NCBI GenBank assembly: GCA_046756245.1
Contig: JBHHVZ010000004.1
Coordinates: 1 to 60,326, forward strand
Origin: G021776435 sp046756245
GTDB taxonomy: Bacteria > Pseudomonadota > Alphaproteobacteria > Caulobacterales > Parvularculaceae
DNA: 60,326 bases
Reading direction: 5' to 3'
Part shown: positions 57,237 through 60,326 of the stretch, piece after piece
Numbering within the stretch: position 1 is the stretch's first letter
Layout: every line of letters starts with the position of its first letter
Made by a program: the position numbers and the translations under genes
Notes under the pieces: model-generated
What the model was told of the DNA's origin: nothing
The model's database searches: none
The model's input: only the letters and a program-made list of their open reading frames with translations

Positions 57237-58649
57237 ATGACTGGCCCCGCCCCCGCCGCCCCGGATCCGTCTACGCCGTACAGAAAACGCGGCCCGCGGC
57301 TGACTAACCGGCCCGTCGGCGTTACGCTGTGGACTCTCGCCTGGCCGACGACAATCGGCCTGTTTTCCGTTCTAGCCTTTAACATCATCGACACGCTTTA
57401 TATCGGCAGGCTGGGCGCGATCGAACTCGCTGCAATAGGATTTTGCTTTCCGGTTATATTAACGCTCGGGTCGGTGGCCTTCGGGCTCTCGGCCGGCGCG
57501 ACGGCGGTGATGAGCCAGACGATCGGCGCCGGCGACGAAGCCGGCCTGCGGCGCACGGCGACCAATGCGCTTGTTCTCATAATCGCTGTTACGCTCGGAT
57601 TTGCAGCGCTCGGCCTGGCGACGATTGATCCGTTATTCACTTTGCTCGGGGCTGAACCCGGCGTGATCGCGCATATCCGCCGCTATATGACCGTCTATTA
57701 CGCCGGCCTGCCGGTCGTATTGTCGCCGATCATCCTGCAGGGTTTCATGCGCGCGACCGGTGAGACTTTGATACCGTCTGCGGTGATGGTCGCCGGCGCG
57801 GCGACGAACGCCATGGTTTCGCCGCTGCTTATTTTTGGACTTTTGGGTTTCCCGCGGCTGGAGATCGCCGGCGCCGCCTGGGGCACGCTGGCGGCGCGGT
57901 CGACGATGACGGCTGCGGCTTTTCTTCTCGTTCATTTTCGCGAGCATTTATTCGATTTTCGCGTGAGCGTTCTCAAGGCGTTCTGGCCGAGCGTGAAAGG
58001 CGTGCTCGCCATCGGCGTTCCGGCTGTCGCGACCCAAGTCATCACGCCGCTTTCAAGCGCCGTTTTGACGCGGCTTTTGTCGGGGTGGGGGCAGGATGTG
58101 GTCGCCGCATTCGCCGTCGGCGCGCGGCTTGAGGCGCTGTTTCTCATTCCCTTCTGGGCCCTGCAGGGGGGCGTTGCGCCGTTTGTCGGTCAGAATTACG
58201 GAGCAGGCCGCCATGACCGATTGAAGGAGACAGAACGCTGGATATGGCGGTTCGCACTCGGCTGGGGCGCTACGGCCCTTGTCGCCGCGCTTCTCATTGG
58301 GCGCATCATGACGGGATTTTTCACAAGAGACCCGGCGATTGCGGCGATGTCGGCGCATTATTTCGCCTATGCGACGGCTGGCTTTTTCGGCGCGGGACTG
58401 ATGCTCGCCTCCGCATCCGTTTTCAATTCGCTGTCCCGGCCGACCATTGCAACAGGCGTCGTCGCACTCAGATTTATCGGATTCTACATTCCGCTTGGAA
58501 TCGTCTTTTCACGGATGAATGGGCCGGAAGGCGTCTTTGCGGCGACCTCCATTTCTTATCTCGCAGCCGGAATCGTCGGCGCTTTCATGGTCCGGCGAAC
58601 GCTTGCGCGCTTACCGGCTTACTCAGCTTTGAATAAAACAGCGACATAG
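57237..58649 (+). CDS. MATE-family efflux transporter
   Basis: A 470-residue inner-membrane exporter with 12 predicted helices in two halves, driven by a Na+ or H+ gradient. LAWPTTIGLFSVLAFNIIDTLYIGRLG is the typical first helix; VTLGFAALGLATIDPLFTLLG and QGFMRATGETLIPSAVMVAGA follow, and the second half starts GVPAVATQVITPLSSAVLTRLL. Substrate could be drugs or metabolites. The ATG follows a weak leader (CAAACCA). Confidence 0.92.
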   Translation: MTGPAPAAPDPSTPYRKRGPRLTNRPVGVTLWTLAWPTTIGLFSVLAFNIIDTLYIGRLGAIELAAIGFCFPVILTLGSVAFGLSAGATAVMSQTIGAGDEAGLRRTATNALVLIIAVTLGFAALGLATIDPLFTLLGAEPGVIAHIRRYMTVYYAGLPVVLSPIILQGFMRATGETLIPSAVMVAGAATNAMVSPLLIFGLLGFPRLEIAGAAWGTLAARSTMTAAAFLLVHFREHLFDFRVSVLKAFWPSVKGVLAIGVPAVATQVITPLSSAVLTRLLSGWGQDVVAAFAVGARLEALFLIPFWALQGGVAPFVGQNYGAGRHDRLKETERWIWRFALGWGATALVAALLIGRIMTGFFTRDPAIAAMSAHYFAYATAGFFGAGLMLASASVFNSLSRPTIATGVVALRFIGFYIPLGIVFSRMNGPEGVFAATSISYLAAGIVGAFMVRRTLARLPAYSALNKTAT

Positions 58650-58656
58650 TATCAAT

Positions 58657-59262
58657 TTAATTTCCAACTGAAGTCAGCTGTAACGCATCAAGGTCAACCG
58701 CCACATCAACATCGCGCAGGGTCTCGAGGAACTGAACGGAAAAGGAAGGCGGCAAGCTGTTGAGCGTATCTTGCAATGAGAACTCGCAAGACCAGCGCAC
58801 ATTCTCAAACAAATGCGGCGCGCGTTTGCGGCGCGCAAGCCCAATTAACCAGTAGCCGCCATCTTCGGCCGGGCCGAACACCGCGTCGGCGCGCGCCAGT
58901 TCGGAAAACGCCTGTCTGATATGACGTGCGCGAAGCCCCGGCGCGTCGGCGCCGATAATGACAACGGGGCCGGGCGGCGCCCATCGGAACATACGTTCCA
59001 TGCGCGCGCCGAGATCGCCCGGCCCCTGGCTTACGCGCGGGAACACTTCCGGCCAGAGCTTTTCCCATCCTCGAATCGCCGACGGCGGGTCGACGGCCAG
59101 CGCCGTTCGCCAGCGCCCTTCTGCTGTTTGCCTTAACGTCATTTTCGTCATGATGCGGAACAACGCCGCCGCGCGACCCATGCCGATCTCGCGTCCGAGC
59201 CTTGTCTTGGCCCGACCCGCCTGCGGCGCTTTCACGAATACGATCAAGGTCCCGCGTTTCAT
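58657..59262 (-). CDS. TIGR04282-type glycosyltransferase
   Basis: A 201-residue nucleotide-transferase-fold protein: LIVFVKAPQAGRAKTRLGREIG at the N-terminus, VVIIGADAPGL and FGPAEDGGYWLIGLARR, as in the DUF2064/TIGR04282 family, which is named for its frequent pairing with arsenosugar synthesis genes. ATG 59262 overlaps the upstream gene (ATGA). The frame beyond that start overlaps the neighbouring gene and is discarded. No arsM-type methyltransferase is visible in the window. Confidence 0.9.
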   Translation of the reverse strand: MKRGTLIVFVKAPQAGRAKTRLGREIGMGRAAALFRIMTKMTLRQTAEGRWRTALAVDPPSAIRGWEKLWPEVFPRVSQGPGDLGARMERMFRWAPPGPVVIIGADAPGLRARHIRQAFSELARADAVFGPAEDGGYWLIGLARRKRAPHLFENVRWSCEFSLQDTLNSLPPSFSVQFLETLRDVDVAVDLDALQLTSVGN

Positions 59263-59948
59263 GATCGGTAGACTTTCATGATCCGTTCGGGCGCCACGCC
59301 GGCTTTGTAGAGCGCCAGGCACCAGGCGTTTTTGAGCACCCGCCGGACATAGCCGTCGCGCGCGTAACGCTCAGCCGAGGTCACAGCTTGCGCTTTGAGC
59401 GCGCAAAGGGCGCGCCGTCCCTTCTTTCTGACAAGGCGACGAACGATGTCGACATCCTCGAACAAAGGCATGTCGCGAAAGCCGCCGATGTCGTCGTAAA
59501 GCCGTCGCGAGATAAGCAATCCCTGATCGCCGTAAGGCGCGGTGAACAGTCTTGTGCGAAGCATCGCGCCGGCGACGACCAGCGACGGACGCAATCCTTG
59601 TGCATCGAAGCGCAATGTGAATGTCGCCGCCCGATCGTCGCCGCTTTCGATGAACGCGCGCGCCGCTTCGATCCATGCTGGCGACAGCTTCGTGTCGGCG
59701 TGCAGGAACAAAAGCCAGGCGCTGCGCGCGGCTTCAGCGCCGGCCTTGAGCTGCGCGCCGCGGCTCTTCGGGGCCGCCACGACGCACGCGCCGGCGTCCT
59801 CGGCGACGGCGAGTGTGGCGTCGGCCGAACCGCCGTCGGCAATGACGACCTCCTTCACGAGCCCGTCGACCGCCGCCGGGACGAGCGCATCGAGCGTCGC
59901 GGGCAAATGCACAGCGGCGTCGAGAGTAGGTATGACGACGGAGATCAT
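59259..59948 (-). CDS. TIGR04283-type family 2 glycosyltransferase
   Basis: A 229-residue GT2 protein without membrane helices. ISVVIPTLDAAVHLPATLDAL, VIADGGSADAT, SRGAQLKAGAEAARSAWLLFLHADT (metal site HADT), YGDQGLLISRRLYDDIGGF and FEDVDIVRRL are the TIGR04283 pattern. It is translationally coupled to its TIGR04282 partner. The pair is common in bacteria that do not make arsenosugars, so the product is open. Confidence 0.92.
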   Translation of the reverse strand: MISVVIPTLDAAVHLPATLDALVPAAVDGLVKEVVIADGGSADATLAVAEDAGACVVAAPKSRGAQLKAGAEAARSAWLLFLHADTKLSPAWIEAARAFIESGDDRAATFTLRFDAQGLRPSLVVAGAMLRTRLFTAPYGDQGLLISRRLYDDIGGFRDMPLFEDVDIVRRLVRKKGRRALCALKAQAVTSAERYARDGYVRRVLKNAWCLALYKAGVAPERIMKVYRS

Positions 59949-60014
59949 CCGTCTTTCATACCGGCGCCTGCGCCGCTTGTCGCCTGAGGCGTTTATAGAA
60001 TCTGCTTGATTGAT

Positions 60015-60218
60015 TTAACAGCGACGGTTCGCGCCGCCGAGCGTATTCGTCAGCAGTCCGTTAGCCAGGGTGAAGCCGACGATCATCCACAAGAACAAAT
60101 CCTCTCCCCAGGGCCGGTCTTTGAAATAAAAGGATCCGCCGACCATCGCCGCCGCCCATACAAGAGCGTGCGCGATCAAAATGACCTTCCTGACCGAATC
60201 ATTCTTACGATCGCTCAT
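60015..60218 (-). CDS. Small two-helix membrane protein
   Basis: A 67-residue protein: charged start MSDRKNDSVRK, helix VILIAHALVWAAAMVGGSFYF, loop KDRPWGEDL, helix FLWMIVGFTLANGLLTN. Resembles short DUF-type inner-membrane proteins; no function known. The leader contains AAAAGAGATAGTC, a weak ribosome site. Confidence 0.65.
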   Translation of the reverse strand: MSDRKNDSVRKVILIAHALVWAAAMVGGSFYFKDRPWGEDLFLWMIVGFTLANGLLTNTLGGANRRC

Positions 60219-60273
60219 GACTATCTCTTTTATTCGTTCAAACGCGCATCAAAGATCGTGTGGTGGCGAACCG

Positions 60274-60326
60274 CTAACACCGCGTCCGGCCGAGACCGCC
60301 GAAGGCGATAAAGGCGGCGGCGCCGA
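60274..60326 (-). CDS. Possible C-terminal end of a gene cut by the window edge
   Basis: The minus-strand frame entering from the right edge reads GAAAFIAFGGLGRTRC then TAG at 60276-60274. Only 16 residues are visible, so this is tentative; the hydrophobic composition fits a membrane protein end. Confidence 0.25.
   Translation of the reverse strand, partial: GAAAFIAFGGLGRTRC

Overview
This 60.3 kb window is high-GC chromosomal DNA from an alphaproteobacterium. The gene content points that way: a DivL-type cell-cycle kinase with Tyr in place of the phospho-acceptor His, a 1,635-residue NAD-glutamate dehydrogenase, an IscR-headed suf operon, and the rpe/heparinase/CapD-like/purH neighbourhood. 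The short intergenic repeats also resemble those common in Rhizobiales, Caulobacterales and Parvularculales. A Caulobacterales or Parvularculales relative is my inference, since no rRNA is present to place it. Most genes are ordinary core or house-keeping genes. There is no phage, IS element or CRISPR array.

Layout. 0-11 kb: metG with a truncated secreted protein gene downstream of it, two MFS transporters, a quinone oxidoreductase, an AT-rich island with a perfect 30-bp palindrome and a superinfection-immunity/SHOCT protein, a short tandem-repeat protein that looks like the 7(1) 'septoil knot' family, a DEAD-box helicase and a GGDEF protein. 11-21 kb: one long minus-strand Fe-S assembly operon, iscR - cysteine desulfurase - small membrane protein - sufB - cupin - cupin - sufC - sufD - sufS - sufT - sufA - two more genes. 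It has an IscR-type operator and is interrupted by four palindromic repeat elements. 21-32 kb: hydrolase, divL, TPR protein, membrane protein and gdhZ. 32-34.6 kb: a mercury operon (merT-merP-merF-merA, divergent merR) whose merA has lost its active-site and NAD-binding region by in-frame deletion. 34.6-45 kb: purH, envelope polysaccharide genes, rpe, a glycine-zipper lipoprotein, AhpD-like protein, glycosyltransferase, folD, DUF167 and YggT genes, and tRNA-Ala(CGC). 45-54 kb: aldehyde dehydrogenase plus GMC oxidoreductase, then a sugar-nucleotide block (glmS, mannose-1-P guanylyltransferase, galE) and an NDUFA9-like protein. 54-60 kb: tRNA-Leu(CAG), several tiny genes, a MATE exporter and a pair of TIGR04282/TIGR04283-type glycosyltransferases.

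How things fit together. The suf operon makes Fe-S clusters (desulfurases supply sulfur, SufBCD is the scaffold, SufA and SufT are carriers or maturation factors) under IscR feedback. The mer genes would import Hg(II) but probably cannot reduce it with this MerA. GlmS, the ManC-like enzyme, GalE, the CapD-like dehydratase, heparinase-family protein and GT2 are consistent with cell-envelope glycan synthesis.

The most notable items are the predicted knotted repeat protein at 7603-7995, the deleted merA, the repeat elements that supply stop codons and Shine-Dalgarno sequences to neighbouring genes, a non-AUG start at about 5827, and a promoter of MerR-family geometry in front of an unannotated 51-codon membrane-protein gene at 55818.
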